A DNA stretch of 64,000 nucleotides, from contig NZ_CP119421.1 in assembly GCF_030506305.1 (NCBI RefSeq), forward strand, positions 1,356,354 to 1,420,353. Direction: 5' to 3'. This stretch comes from Porifericola rhodea. GTDB lineage: Bacteria; Bacteroidota; Bacteroidia; Cytophagales; Cyclobacteriaceae. Numbering within the stretch: position 1 is the stretch's first letter; every line of letters starts with the position of its first letter. Below are positions 9,652-17,783 of this stretch, piece by piece. Position numbers and translations under genes: made by a program. The notes under the pieces are model-generated. The model saw only the letters and a list, made by a program, of their open reading frames with translations. It was not told the origin of the DNA and did no database searches.

Positions 9652-10077
9652 TCAATTATCAATAGCTTCCTGCATATCCTCAAAATAGCGGATATCCATT
9701 TCATTCACTTTTAGCTGAGGGTACTTTTCTTTAATTTTTGCTTTACCCAGCTCTACACTTTTTCTAAACACCTTATCCTCAGGGAGTAGCTTTCTGTGCA
9801 CATGCATACCATAAGGCAGTAGACTTTCTTTCCATTCCTTATAATACCACTCCATAGAAGGCTGATGAAAAACGCTCATCCTTCTTTTGTCGAAGATCAC
9901 TTTTTTAATCTGATGCTCTTTGATTAGCTCAGCGGCACGAAGAAACACCTTTTGAAACTCTTCGATTGGTATATATGTATCGGTAGCTTTGATAATAAGC
10001 ACAGGTTTATTTTCTACAGTAAAAATATCGCAATGCTTAAATTCTTCCTGCAAATCAAGACGATCCTGGGTTTCCAT
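9652..10077 (-). CDS. SpoIIAA/STAS-like small protein
   Basis: A 141-residue cytosolic protein with no signal or membrane segment. The alternating strand-helix pattern (PVLIIKAT, a helix EEFQKVFLRAAELIKEH, KKVIFDKRRM) resembles the SpoIIAA-like/STAS fold proteins common in Bacteroidota, which lack a known role. The conserved serine used for phosphorylation in true anti-anti-sigma factors is not obvious, since DKRRMSV stands at that place. The flanking intergenic sequence is very AT-rich. Function unassigned. Confidence 0.5.
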   Translation of the reverse strand: METQDRLDLQEEFKHCDIFTVENKPVLIIKATDTYIPIEEFQKVFLRAAELIKEHQIKKVIFDKRRMSVFHQPSMEWYYKEWKESLLPYGMHVHRKLLPEDKVFRKSVELGKAKIKEKYPQLKVNEMDIRYFEDMQEAIDN

Positions 10078-10248
10078 ATATGTAGTTGAAAAAAATAATT
10101 AATATACCTTATGAATTTCTCTAAAATACGCCTGGCAGGCAAATATCAAAAAAATTATTAGCGTAGAAGCCTATTAAGACTTAGAATCGCTCCCAAATTG
10201 CGGAACTTTCTGCCAAACTACTGCATTGCACCGCTAAACTTTACCAGC

Positions 10249-11196
10249 ATGTCATCTCAAGTCCTTGAAAAAAGATCACAACTAGTTAAAGAAAAAGCAA
10301 AGGCGCTGGGCTTCGACTTTTGCGGTATTTCCAGGGCTGAATTTTTGGAAGAGGAAGCTCCCAAGCTGGAAAACTGGCTGAAACAGGGAATGCACGGGCA
10401 GATGCACTATATGGAAAACCATTTTGACAAACGGCTGGACCCTACAAAGCTGGTAGAGGGAGCTCGTTCTGTGGTTACGCTACTCTACAACTACTATCCG
10501 GAAGAAGATCTAAGCCAGAGCGATAATTATAAAATATCAAAATATGCCTATGGCCAAGATTATCACTTTGTAATAAAGGATAAACTAAGAAATTTGGTGG
10601 CAGAGCTACAAGAAGAAATTGGCGAGATTGAAGGACGTGTTTTTGTAGACTCTGCACCAGTTATGGAAAGGGCATGGGCCAAACGTAGCGGTGTAGGCTG
10701 GGTGGGTAAAAATAGCCTGCTCCTGACTAAGCAAAGAGGAAGTTTCTTTTTTCTGGCTGAGATTATTAGCGATCTGGAACTGCAAGCCGATGGTCCCATG
10801 AAAGATTACTGCGGAACCTGCACCCGCTGCCTGGACGCCTGCCCTACCGATGCTATAGTAGCACCCTACGTAGTGGACGGAAGCCGCTGCATCTCTTACT
10901 ATACCATAGAGCTTAAAGAAGAAATTCCTAAAAAAGCACAGGCTAAGTTTGAGAACTGGATATTCGGATGTGATATCTGTCAGGATGTATGCCCCTGGAA
11001 CCGACACGCACGCCCCCACCAGGAGCCAGATTTTTCGCCTCACCCTGAGCTAAGGAGTATGCAAAAAGAGGATTGGGAAGAGCTAACAGAAGAGGTTTTT
11101 CGGAAGCTTTTTAAAAAATCAGCTGTAAAGCGTACCAAGTACCAGGGTTTACAGAGGAACATCCGCTTTGTATCCGATAAAAAAAGGCCACAGTAA
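10249..11196 (+). CDS. queG: Epoxyqueuosine reductase
   Basis: A 315-residue cobalamin- and Fe-S-dependent enzyme for the last step of queuosine synthesis in t[15 protein letters not shown] (D135 at the catalytic acid position) is followed by two [4Fe-4S] motifs: [12 protein letters not shown] (C188, C191, C194, C198) and, after C214, [10 protein letters not shown] (C241, C244, C248). The frame extends upstream to a TTG at 10198, but the ATG at 10249 gives the usual N-terminus beginning just before the first helix. No other queuosine gene is nearby. Confidence 0.95.
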   Translation: MSSQVLEKRSQLVKEKAKALGFDFCGISRAEFLEEEAPKLENWLKQGMHGQMHYMENHFDKRLDPTKLVEGARSVVTLLYNYYPEEDLSQSDNYKISKYAYGQDYHFVIKDKLRNLVAELQEEIGEIEGRVFVDSAPVMERAWAKRSGVGWVGKNSLLLTKQRGSFFFLAEIISDLELQADGPMKDYCGTCTRCLDACPTDAIVAPYVVDGSRCISYYTIELKEEIPKKAQAKFENWIFGCDICQDVCPWNRHARPHQEPDFSPHPELRSMQKEDWEELTEEVFRKLFKKSAVKRTKYQGLQRNIRFVSDKKRPQ

Positions 11197-11256
11197 TAAC
11201 TGTGACCCGATATATTGTAGTGTGTTCTTTACTTTAAGTTAGTCTAATAGGTTAGT

Positions 11257-11496
11257 TTAGCCTGCGCAGCTAACCGTGAAGCATTCATTAAGAGTAGAAC
11301 GATACATTCTACCAAACCGCTGATAACACCATTCTTTGAGGCTACCAACTTCGTGAGGCAATAAAATACCGATAGCTTTTTTTAGTTCTTTTTTGAACAA
11401 GGCCTTGTCAAAGCTTACCTTAGCAAGTATGAGCTTTACATAGTCCAATTGGGCATGTATTCGCTTGGCATTTACTTGCTTGTTGTTAATTTGCAT
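11257..11496 (-). CDS. Small hypothetical protein (79 aa)
   Basis: A 79-residue, mostly basic, helical protein: MQINNKQVNAKRIHAQLDYV, then a segment rich in KELKKAIG and a C-terminus with two Cys (ECFTVSCAG). No signal peptide or membrane segment. It stands alone between queG and batD with its own ATG. Not a family I recognise; the regular helical heptads could bind nucleic acid or a partner, but this is a guess. It does not mirror a gene on the other strand, so it is probably real. Confidence 0.55.
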   Translation of the reverse strand: MQINNKQVNAKRIHAQLDYVKLILAKVSFDKALFKKELKKAIGILLPHEVGSLKEWCYQRFGRMYRSTLNECFTVSCAG

Positions 11497-11675
11497 ATCC
11501 GATTCAATTTTGGGTTATAAAAAAATCAACAAGTCTAAAAAACTAATTCATTCACAAAATTTTTGGTGAGTCGTACGTACGTCTTGTCTTTAAAAAGTGT
11601 TATAAATATATATAGCAACTTTTGCTTTTGCAAGCGCATTTTTGCAACGGGTTTTAGCCAAAATTATTTTATTCT

Positions 11676-13121
11676 ATGAGGTTTACACATGTGCTGATCT
11701 TCATAATCTGCTGCCTGTCAGTTTCCTTACAGTCTGTGGCTCAGGAAGTTTCTATTGAGTTAGGCCCTAATGAGATAGGCTTAAATGAGCAATTTACCAT
11801 AACCGTAAAAATAAAAGACGACAGACTACGTAGGTATGATGACTTCCCGGACATTCCCGGCTTTGAGAAGGCAGGTATTTCAACCTCTTCCTCTACCAAT
11901 ATTGTCAACGGGCAGGTATCTTCTTCGCAGAGTGTTACGCAAACCTATCTGCCTACCCGTGAGGGTACCTTTAAACTTTCGCCATTTCGCATGAACGTAA
12001 ATGACACCCAGGTGAGCTCATCAGGGAGCAGTATTACAGTAGGCCCGGCTCGCCAGGGAGGCAGAGGCAATAACCCTTTTGACTTCAACGATCCTTTTGA
12101 TGACTTTTTTGGTAGACGCAACCAACCTCAGGAGTTTGTAGATGTGCAGGATGATGCCTTTCTGGCCCTCTCTACAGACAAAGATTCTGTATACCTGGGC
12201 GAAGGCTTTACAACTACGCTAGCCTTTTATGTATCAGATAAAAACCAGGCTCCTTTACAGTTCTATGACCTTGGTAAACAGTTGACAGATATCTTAAAAG
12301 ATATTAAACCTTCTAATGCCTGGGAAGAGAATTTCAACATAGAGAATATCAATGGTAAACCTGTCTCTATCAACGGGCAAAACTACACTCAATACAAAAT
12401 ATATCAGGCAACATTTTTTCCACTGAACCAGGATCCAATTAAATTTCCGGAAGTGGGACTAAAAATGATTAAGTATAAAGTTGCCAAGAACCCTTCTTTC
12501 TTTGGTAGAAGGCGACAGGAGGACTTCAAAACTTTCTATAGTCAGCCTAAGCAGGTATATGTTAAAGCTCTGCCTGAACACCCGCTGCGCGAACGAGTAG
12601 CGGTAGGAGATTACCGCCTGGAAGAAGAGATAAGCGATAAAGAACTAACTACCGGCAAAAGCTTTAACTATACCTTTAAGATTGTAGGAGAAGGTAACAT
12701 TTCTGCCATTGAGAAGCCCGACATTAAAAGCAATGATGATTTTGATGTGTATGCTCCCAGTATTGAGCAAAATATTAGCCGACGAGGTAATAGAGTGATG
12801 GGGTCTAAGGCTTTTTCATATTTTGCTGTTCCTAATGAACCGGGAGAGTACCAGCTTGGCAAATATTTTAATTGGGTATTCTTCAATACTTCTACCCAGG
12901 CTTACGATACGCTTCGCTCTGATTTAGCCTTGCAGGTAAGTGGAAAAAGCCGTAAAAATGATTACATCAGCGCTCAAAATGTAGGCACCTTCTACGACCG
13001 TATTGACAGAACAGACAATAAGCTGGCTAGCCTCGAACATGATGGTTGGCTTAAAATAATGGCAAACGTACTAATTATTGGTATGTTGGCTTTGGCAGGC
13101 TTCGCAGTCTTTAAAAAATAG
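11676..13121 (+). CDS. batD: BatD-family aerotolerance protein
   Basis: A 481-residue membrane-anchored periplasmic protein. A signal peptide (ending QSVAQ near residue 23) is followed by [20 protein letters not shown], the typical opening of BatD, then repeated Ig-like beta modules and a single C-terminal transmembrane helix (about 459-478) with a KK end. BatD is normally encoded with MoxR, BatA, BatB, BatC and BatE and is linked to oxygen or stress tolerance in Bacteroides and relatives. None of those partners is in this window, so it is an isolated copy. The promoter of aroC lies in and just behind its 3' end. Confidence 0.85.
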   Translation: MRFTHVLIFIICCLSVSLQSVAQEVSIELGPNEIGLNEQFTITVKIKDDRLRRYDDFPDIPGFEKAGISTSSSTNIVNGQVSSSQSVTQTYLPTREGTFKLSPFRMNVNDTQVSSSGSSITVGPARQGGRGNNPFDFNDPFDDFFGRRNQPQEFVDVQDDAFLALSTDKDSVYLGEGFTTTLAFYVSDKNQAPLQFYDLGKQLTDILKDIKPSNAWEENFNIENINGKPVSINGQNYTQYKIYQATFFPLNQDPIKFPEVGLKMIKYKVAKNPSFFGRRRQEDFKTFYSQPKQVYVKALPEHPLRERVAVGDYRLEEEISDKELTTGKSFNYTFKIVGEGNISAIEKPDIKSNDDFDVYAPSIEQNISRRGNRVMGSKAFSYFAVPNEPGEYQLGKYFNWVFFNTSTQAYDTLRSDLALQVSGKSRKNDYISAQNVGTFYDRIDRTDNKLASLEHDGWLKIMANVLIIGMLALAGFAVFKK

Positions 13122-13122
13122 C

Positions 13123-13154
13123 TTTGGGCTTTATCGCCTTAGCTGCTACATTTG
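13123..13154 (+). promoter_or_regulatory. Promoter for aroC
   Basis: TTTG (13123-13126), a 20-nt spacer and TACATTTG (13147-13154) give a near-ideal Bacteroidota -33/-7 promoter. A transcript starting about 7 nt downstream would have a leader of roughly 28 nt to the ATG at 13189, which supports that start over the longer open frame. Confidence 0.6.
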
Positions 13155-13188
13155 TCATTCTATATCATATCTATTTAGCATTAGCGGC

Positions 13189-14265
13189 ATGGGAAACTCT
13201 TTTGGCACTTTATTTAAAATTTCAACTTACGGTGAATCTCACGGCAAATCTATTGGAGTAATTATTGACGGTTGCCCCGCTGGTATGCCTCTGGATGAAG
13301 AGCTTATTCAGAAAGATATGGATCGTCGTAAGCCCGGCCAGTCTAAAATTACTACCCAGCGCAAAGAGAGTGATACTTTTCAGATACAGTCTGGCGTATT
13401 TGACGGCAAAACCACAGGTACTCCTATCATGATTCTGATTCCTAATGAAGATCAGAGGAGTAAAGACTATTCGCATATTGCTGACAAATTTCGCCCTTCG
13501 CATGCTGACTATACCTACCATAGTAAGTATGGCATCCGTGATTACCGTGGCGGAGGAAGAAGCTCAGCACGCGAAACAGCTGCCAGAGTAGCTGCCGGAG
13601 CTGTGGCTAAACAGTTTCTTAAGCATAAAGGCATAGAAGTGTCAGCTTATGTATCTCAGGTAGGTACGCTCCGTCTACAGAAAGCGTATCAGGAACTAGA
13701 TTTAAGCCAGACTGAAAATAACATTGTTCGCTGCCCCGATGCTGAGGTTGCTGAACAGATGATTGAGCTTATAGATACTACACGTAAAAATAGAGATACA
13801 ATTGGCGGTATCGTAAGCTGTGTTATTCAGGGAGTGCCTGCCGGATTGGGAGAACCCGTTTTTGATAAACTACATGCCGAGCTAGGCAAAGCCATGCTTA
13901 ATATTAATGCCGTTAAAGGGTTTGAGTACGGCAGTGGTTTTGAGGGGGTTGCTCTTAACGGATCCGCACATAATGATGCGTACTACAAAGATGGCGAAGA
14001 AGTACGAACCCGCACCAACCACTCGGGAGGTATTCAGGGAGGTATTTCAAATGGTGAAGACATTTACTTCAGAGTAGCGTTTAAGCCAGTCGCTACCTTA
14101 ATGCAAGATCAGGAGAGTGTAAATGAGGCTGGAGAAGTAGTAACTGTATCAGGTAAAGGACGCCACGATCCCTGTGTTGTGCCTCGTGCGGTACCAATCG
14201 TAGAGGCAATGGCTGCTTTGGTTATTGCAGACTACTATTTGCTCAACCAAACCACTAAACTTTAA
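13189..14265 (+). CDS. aroC: Chorismate synthase
   Basis: A 358-residue FMN-dependent enzyme that converts EPSP to chorismate, the last shared step of aromatic amino acid synthesis. It opens with [19 protein letters not shown], the family's first signature; [30 protein letters not shown] and the C-terminal [13 protein letters not shown] are also present. The frame is open to 13078 within batD, but the ATG at 13189 matches the family N-terminus and lies behind a good promoter. A strong terminator follows. Confidence 0.98.
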   Translation: MGNSFGTLFKISTYGESHGKSIGVIIDGCPAGMPLDEELIQKDMDRRKPGQSKITTQRKESDTFQIQSGVFDGKTTGTPIMILIPNEDQRSKDYSHIADKFRPSHADYTYHSKYGIRDYRGGGRSSARETAARVAAGAVAKQFLKHKGIEVSAYVSQVGTLRLQKAYQELDLSQTENNIVRCPDAEVAEQMIELIDTTRKNRDTIGGIVSCVIQGVPAGLGEPVFDKLHAELGKAMLNINAVKGFEYGSGFEGVALNGSAHNDAYYKDGEEVRTRTNHSGGIQGGISNGEDIYFRVAFKPVATLMQDQESVNEAGEVVTVSGKGRHDPCVVPRAVPIVEAMAALVIADYYLLNQTTKL

Positions 14266-14288
14266 TAATAACACTATTTTTATCTTTG

Positions 14289-14319
14289 GCCCCTTCACTA
14301 AAAGTAAAGGGGCTTTTTT
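14289..14319 (+). terminator. Terminator of aroC
   Basis: GCCCCTT (14289-14295) pairs with AAGGGGC (14307-14313), followed directly by six T. A classic intrinsic terminator. Confidence 0.85.
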
Positions 14320-14406
14320 ATAGCTTTAGCTCTCTGCAATAAAACAAAACCACTTTTCATCCTGGCTTTCAACCACTTATATCAAAAAGTAAAGTTTTCC
14401 AATTTT

Positions 14407-14434
14407 AATGTAACTACATTAATGTAGCTACGTT
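14407..14434. promoter_or_regulatory. Tandem palindromic operator upstream of the AhpD-like gene
   Basis: Two abutting 14-bp palindromes of the form AATGTA-N2-TACATT occupy 14407-14420 and 14421-14434 (the second ends TACGTT). Their inner halves also make a perfect palindrome at 14414-14427. They end 28 nt before the ATG at 14463. A related half-degenerate copy precedes the marR gene. The arrangement fits binding by a dimeric winged-helix regulator such as the nearby MarR protein; this is inference. Confidence 0.6.
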
Positions 14435-14462
14435 ATTATTCTCATCATTTAATTAGAAAATC

Positions 14463-15014
14463 ATGAAAAACTTCATAATACCGACAAAAGACCAGGTTGA
14501 TGACAAAGGAAAAGCAATCTTTGATCAATTAGAAAAAAGCATAGGTAAAGTACCTAATCTGTATGCTACTATTGGTCATTCGTCAAATGCATTGGAAGCC
14601 TACCTACAGTTTCAGCAGGCACAGGCTAAAGGTAGCTTCAACGCTAAGGAAAGAGAAGCTGTAAACCTTGCCGTTTCTCAGGCTAACGCATGTCAGTACT
14701 GCCTGGCAGCGCATACCACCATCGCTAAAATGAACGGCTTTACTGAAGAAGAAACTTTGCAGTTAAGAGCAGGCACTATTGAGGACGCCAAGCTAAGAGC
14801 AATTACCAGACTCTCTTCGGCTATAGTACATAGCCATGGTAAACCCGCTCAGGAAGAATTGGATGCCTTCTTCGAGCAGGGGTATGACGAAAAAGCTTTG
14901 ATGGACCTGGTGTCTTTGGTTGCTGATAAGTCTTTATCTAATTATGTACATAACATCACTCAGATAGCCATAGATTTTCCTGAAGCCAAACCTTTAGAAC
15001 AAGAAGTTTATTAA
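14463..15014 (+). CDS. AhpD-like carboxymuconolactone decarboxylase family peroxidase
   Basis: A 183-residue cytosolic protein. The CxxC redox pair is at C77 and C80 in CQYCLAAHTT, with the following His (H84) that forms the proton relay in AhpD-type alkylhydroperoxidases. All-helical pattern and length fit the CMD family. It probably reduces organic peroxides or reacts with related electrophiles. It is the first gene of a cluster with a peroxiredoxin-like gene and a MarR regulator, and its upstream region has the tandem operator at 14407-14434. An intrinsic terminator lies between it and the next gene. Confidence 0.85.
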   Translation: MKNFIIPTKDQVDDKGKAIFDQLEKSIGKVPNLYATIGHSSNALEAYLQFQQAQAKGSFNAKEREAVNLAVSQANACQYCLAAHTTIAKMNGFTEEETLQLRAGTIEDAKLRAITRLSSAIVHSHGKPAQEELDAFFEQGYDEKALMDLVSLVADKSLSNYVHNITQIAIDFPEAKPLEQEVY

Positions 15015-15035
15015 TTCAATATAAGTTTAGTACTC

Positions 15036-15076
15036 ATCAGCATAGGGACAAAAATTTCTATGCTGATATTTTTTTT
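15036..15076 (+). terminator. Intrinsic terminator/attenuator between AhpD-like and peroxiredoxin genes
   Basis: A perfect 10-bp stem (15036-15045 with 15058-15067), a 12-nt loop, then one A and eight T (15069-15076). It ends only 12 nt before the peroxiredoxin ATG at 15089, so it may reduce or regulate readthrough into that gene. Confidence 0.8.
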
Positions 15077-15088
15077 AAAACAATTCAT

Positions 15089-15733
15089 ATGAGTTTACAA
15101 GCAGAGCTAGAAGCCTACAAAGAAAAATTTTTGCAGAAAGCAGATCAAAATAAAATTGAGGCCTTTGAGGGTGGCATACAGGAAGTGATACAGAGTGGCA
15201 TTCTCAAACAGGCTTTGAACACTGGCGATCAGGCAATTTCTTTTACTCTTAAAAATGCCAAAGGTCAGGAGGTAAGTCTGGATAACTACTTAGAGAAGGG
15301 GCCAGTAGTACTTACCTGGTACCGCGGAGGGTGGTGCCCTTATTGTAACTTAAGCCTGAAACATTTGCAGCAATATTTACCTCAGTTTAAAAAAGAGGGA
15401 GCCAATCTGCTCGCACTTACACCCGAACTACCAGACAAATCTTTATCCACCCAGGAGAAGAATGAACTGGAGTTTGAGGTACTTAGTGATGTTAACAATA
15501 CCGTAGCCCGACAATATGGGTTGGTATTTCAGCTGAATGATACCGTAAGTGGATATTATAAACAAGCTTTTGATCTGGAAGTATATAATGGCAACAATAG
15601 CGACGAACTTCCGCTGGCAGCTACTTATGTGATAGACTCATCAGGCAAAATTCGCTACGCTTTTCTGGATGCAGATTACAGAAACAGAGCAGAACCTGAA
15701 GAGGTACTTAAACAACTTAAGCAATTAAGCTAA
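15089..15733 (+). CDS. Peroxiredoxin-like AhpC/TSA-family protein
   Basis: A 214-residue thioredoxin-fold protein. An N-terminal helical extension (1-45) precedes the AhpC/TSA domain, whose active site is YRGGWCPYCNLSLKHL with C83 as peroxidatic Cys and C86 close behind, a CxxC form seen in the PRX-like2 type. The segment LPLAATYVIDSSGKIRYAF is the conserved C-terminal strand pair. The likely role is thiol-dependent reduction of peroxides in the cytosol, working with the AhpD-like protein. There is little room for its own promoter between the upstream terminator and the ATG. Confidence 0.85.
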   Translation: MSLQAELEAYKEKFLQKADQNKIEAFEGGIQEVIQSGILKQALNTGDQAISFTLKNAKGQEVSLDNYLEKGPVVLTWYRGGWCPYCNLSLKHLQQYLPQFKKEGANLLALTPELPDKSLSTQEKNELEFEVLSDVNNTVARQYGLVFQLNDTVSGYYKQAFDLEVYNGNNSDELPLAATYVIDSSGKIRYAFLDADYRNRAEPEEVLKQLKQLS

Positions 15734-15764
15734 AACAATTTTCCTCTTTCCAGTTTCTGAAGTT

Positions 15765-15778
15765 AATGTAGTTACAGA
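15765..15778. promoter_or_regulatory. Candidate MarR operator upstream of marR
   Basis: AATGTA-GT-TACAGA matches the AATGTA-N2-TACATT sites at 14407-14434 in 10 of 12 arm positions. It lies 87 nt upstream of the regulator's ATG, fitting autoregulation. Confidence 0.5.
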
Positions 15779-15865
15779 ATGGCTGTCTGCTCTTTAATCA
15801 TTAATTTGAGCAGACTTTCAGGCCTTACCTGAAAAATACGTATTACTATTTACGTCCTATAGACT

Positions 15866-16336
15866 ATGAAACTGGAAGAGGAGATTCACCAACCCAACTT
15901 TTATAATAAACATCATAAGCTTCGCATCAATTTACTTTATACTTTCAATTGGTTCAGGGCTCAGATTAAGTCTTTTTTAGATCAATATGAGCTTACTCAG
16001 CAGCAGTTTAACGTACTCAGGATACTAAGAGGTAGCTTTCCAGACCCTATTAGTACCAAAGAAATAACCCGGCGTAGTGTAGATCGCTATACCGACTCCT
16101 CACGTGTAGTAGACCGCTTGCTAAAGAAAGGACTTGTTAAAAAGGAAAACTGCCCCAATGACAAACGTCTGGTACATGTTACCATCACCTCTCAAGGTCT
16201 GGAGCTGCTACTGTGTATAGACAAACAGATGGACGGCCTGGATAACATTACAAAAAACCTGAATGAAGAACAGATTGATCAGCTAAATACTTTGCTAGAT
16301 ACGCTAAGAGGCGAAGATCGTCTGGATAAAGAATAG
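15866..16336 (+). CDS. MarR-family transcriptional regulator
   Basis: A 156-residue dimeric winged-helix repressor. The dimerisation helix (LYTFNWFRAQIKSFLDQY), recognition region (STKEITRRSVDRYTDSSRVVDRLLKKGLV) and wing with the family DxR (CPNDKRLVHVTIT) are all visible. The N-terminal Cys of OhrR-type peroxide sensors is absent, but two Cys occur later (in ENCPND and LLLCID). Location next to the AhpD-like and peroxiredoxin genes and the shared palindromes suggest it controls them in response to oxidants or phenolic ligands. Confidence 0.9.
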   Translation: MKLEEEIHQPNFYNKHHKLRINLLYTFNWFRAQIKSFLDQYELTQQQFNVLRILRGSFPDPISTKEITRRSVDRYTDSSRVVDRLLKKGLVKKENCPNDKRLVHVTITSQGLELLLCIDKQMDGLDNITKNLNEEQIDQLNTLLDTLRGEDRLDKE

Positions 16337-17136
16337 CCATCTCTCTTTCTCTATCATACCATGCCCTCTTTGCTATGTCTAGCTGCCCAAAATAGATAAA
16401 TTGAAAACTGTTCTGCTGAACCTCATTTCTGGTACAAAACGGTTTTGTAAAATATTTCGGCTGATTGTGTGGCCCTAGCAGAGATTTTGGCCATATCTAT
16501 TGTGAGAAAAATTATCAAAATGGTAGCCTGAATTCTCATGGATATTCAGCACTTTTTAATTTTAGCGGATTACATTACAGCTTCATAGGCCGCTCTAAGC
16601 GCTTTTTTGCCTGATAAAATATGGAAATTCTCACTTGCGTAGCTGAGTATATTATTTCTATCCTCGCTGGCTCCTTTTTACCTGCTTTTAATCCATAAAA
16701 CTGCGAGTGAACTATATTTTGCAAAAAAACAGCTGTTTCAGGGAACTCAATGTTATATAACTATTAGAAATCAAATTTTAACTTTTTAAATATTGTTTTT
16801 AACAAAATACCTTTCTTCGTTCTAATGTTATCAAAACACTAAATACTAGGTGTTATACCTAGAGGCTTAAGATACATTAGTAAGCACAAACCCCTCAAGC
16901 GTTAGAAGTAAGAAGTATGAGTCTCTGAACTCAACAAAAAGCACTTTCATTGGAATAATACTACTCCATTAAGCTTCATTTTTTTTACAAAACCTCCACC
17001 TAAAAAGGGCTAATCTCACACCCTATTGCTTAGACATAAGCAACCTTCTACCTTTGAATTGTCTACAGAAGGTATCTAAAAACAGCCCTTAAACATTGAA
17101 TTAACACTGATTATTAACCATCAACCCCATCAAATC
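16337..17136. other. Gene-poor intergenic region (800 bp) ahead of the mini-lipoprotein genes
   Basis: No credible coding frame was seen on either strand. It contains a small inverted repeat CTAGGT-N5-ACCTAG at 16846-16862 and, near the end, a good promoter for the first mini-lipoprotein gene. The rest is AT-rich sequence without recognisable structure. Confidence 0.6.
17026..17056 (+). promoter_or_regulatory. Promoter for the mini-lipoprotein cluster
   Basis: TTG (17026-17028), a 20-nt spacer and TACCTTTG (17049-17056) match the Bacteroidota promoter pattern. The ATG of copy 1 is at 17137, giving a leader of about 70 nt. No comparable element was seen in the 45-47 nt gaps between the copies, so one transcript may carry all three. 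Confidence 0.5.
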
Positions 17137-17295
17137 ATGAAAAAATTTACTAACAAATTCAGCCTTCTTACCCTAGCTTTTGTTTGCTCTTTTGCCTTTA
17201 GTATTAGTAGCTGTACAGAGGATATTATCGACCCTGACCAGAGTGCTATGCCTCCTAAAAATCTAATTAAAACTCCTCCCAGAAAAAACAGATAA
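17137..17295 (+). CDS. Mini-lipoprotein, tandem copy 1 (52 aa)
   Basis: A 52-codon gene: MKKFTNKFSLLTLAFVCSFA, then FSISSC, then a mature part CTEDIIDPDQSAMPPKNL and IKTPPRKNR. The basic N-region, hydrophobic core and ISSC lipobox (Cys at residue 26) mark it as a lipoprotein whose mature part is only 27 residues, acidic first and then Pro/Lys/Arg-rich. It is not a family I recognise. Copies 2 and 3 downstream differ by few residues, and many of the nucleotide changes between copies are silent, so selection on the protein is likely. Expected location is the outer or inner membrane surface; function unknown. Confidence 0.85.
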   Translation: MKKFTNKFSLLTLAFVCSFAFSISSCTEDIIDPDQSAMPPKNLIKTPPRKNR

Positions 17296-17342
17296 GTCAG
17301 TAGACATACTTATTTATTTCAATTACTAAAATTCAATAAGTC

Positions 17343-17501
17343 ATGAAAAAATTAACAAATAAATTTAGCCTACTTACCTTAGCTTTTGTGTGTTCTTTTG
17401 CATTTACAATAAGCAGTTGCACTGAAGATCTTATGGAACCTGACCATAGTGCCATGCCACCTAAGCACCTGATCAAAACTCCTCCCAGAAAGAACAGCTA
17501 A
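17343..17501 (+). CDS. Mini-lipoprotein, tandem copy 2 (52 aa)
   Basis: The second copy differs from copy 1 at 8 of 52 residues (positions 4, 22, 30, 31, 32, 35, 42 and 52). Signal peptide and ISSC lipobox are the same in form; the mature part begins CTEDLMEPDHSAMPPKHL and keeps IKTPPRKN. It starts 47 nt after copy 1. The nucleotide sequence coding for the signal peptide is almost identical to copy 3, which suggests a recent duplication or gene conversion. Confidence 0.85.
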   Translation: MKKLTNKFSLLTLAFVCSFAFTISSCTEDLMEPDHSAMPPKHLIKTPPRKNS

Positions 17502-17546
17502 TCACTTTCCTGAAAACTTTTTAGAATATTATAATCCAACGCAATC

Positions 17547-17705
17547 ATGAAAAGATTTGTCAACAAATTCAGCCTACTTACCTTAGCTTTTGTGTGTTCT
17601 TTTGCATTTACAATAAGCAGCTGTAGCGAAGACCTTATGGAGCCCAACCATAGTTCCATGCCTCCTAAGCATCTGATCAAAACCCCTCCCAGAAAGAACA
17701 GCTAG
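17547..17705 (+). CDS. Mini-lipoprotein, tandem copy 3 (52 aa)
   Basis: The third copy differs from copy 2 at 6 residues (3, 4, 5, 27, 34 and 37). The mature part is CSEDLMEPNHSSMPPKHL followed by IKTPPRKNS. It starts 45 nt after copy 2 and is followed within 30 nt by a strong hairpin terminator, so the three genes form a closed unit. A longer frame on the opposite strand over this gene is only a shadow. Confidence 0.85.
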   Translation: MKRFVNKFSLLTLAFVCSFAFTISSCSEDLMEPNHSSMPPKHLIKTPPRKNS

Positions 17706-17726
17706 TAACCCTCTAGTTGTATCACA

Positions 17727-17766
17727 GAAAAAAAGGCTATTGCCTGCAAAACAATAGCCTTATCGG
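17727..17766. terminator. Bidirectional terminator after the mini-lipoprotein cluster
   Basis: A 10-bp perfect stem (17733-17742 with 17752-17761) and 9-nt loop. An A run before the stem acts as a T run for the convergent M20 gene; on the plus strand the T tract is weaker. Confidence 0.75.
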
Positions 17767-17783
17767 GTTTAGGTGGGTAGTAC

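Noticed and set aside
10606-11043. 145-residue minus-strand frame inside queG
   Set aside because: Antisense shadow of the Fe-S motif region of queG.
11572-11581. Perfect 10-bp palindrome CGTACGTACG upstream of batD
   Set aside because: Short, single, no second copy and no link to a promoter; could be chance.
16846-16862. CTAGGT-N5-ACCTAG inverted repeat in the 16.3-17.1 kb gap
   Set aside because: Only 6-bp arms, no T tract and about 270 bp from the next gene; not enough to assign a role.
17498-17680. 60-residue minus-strand frame over mini-lipoprotein copy 3
   Set aside because: It is antisense to a well-supported lipoprotein gene and has no equivalent over copies 1 and 2.
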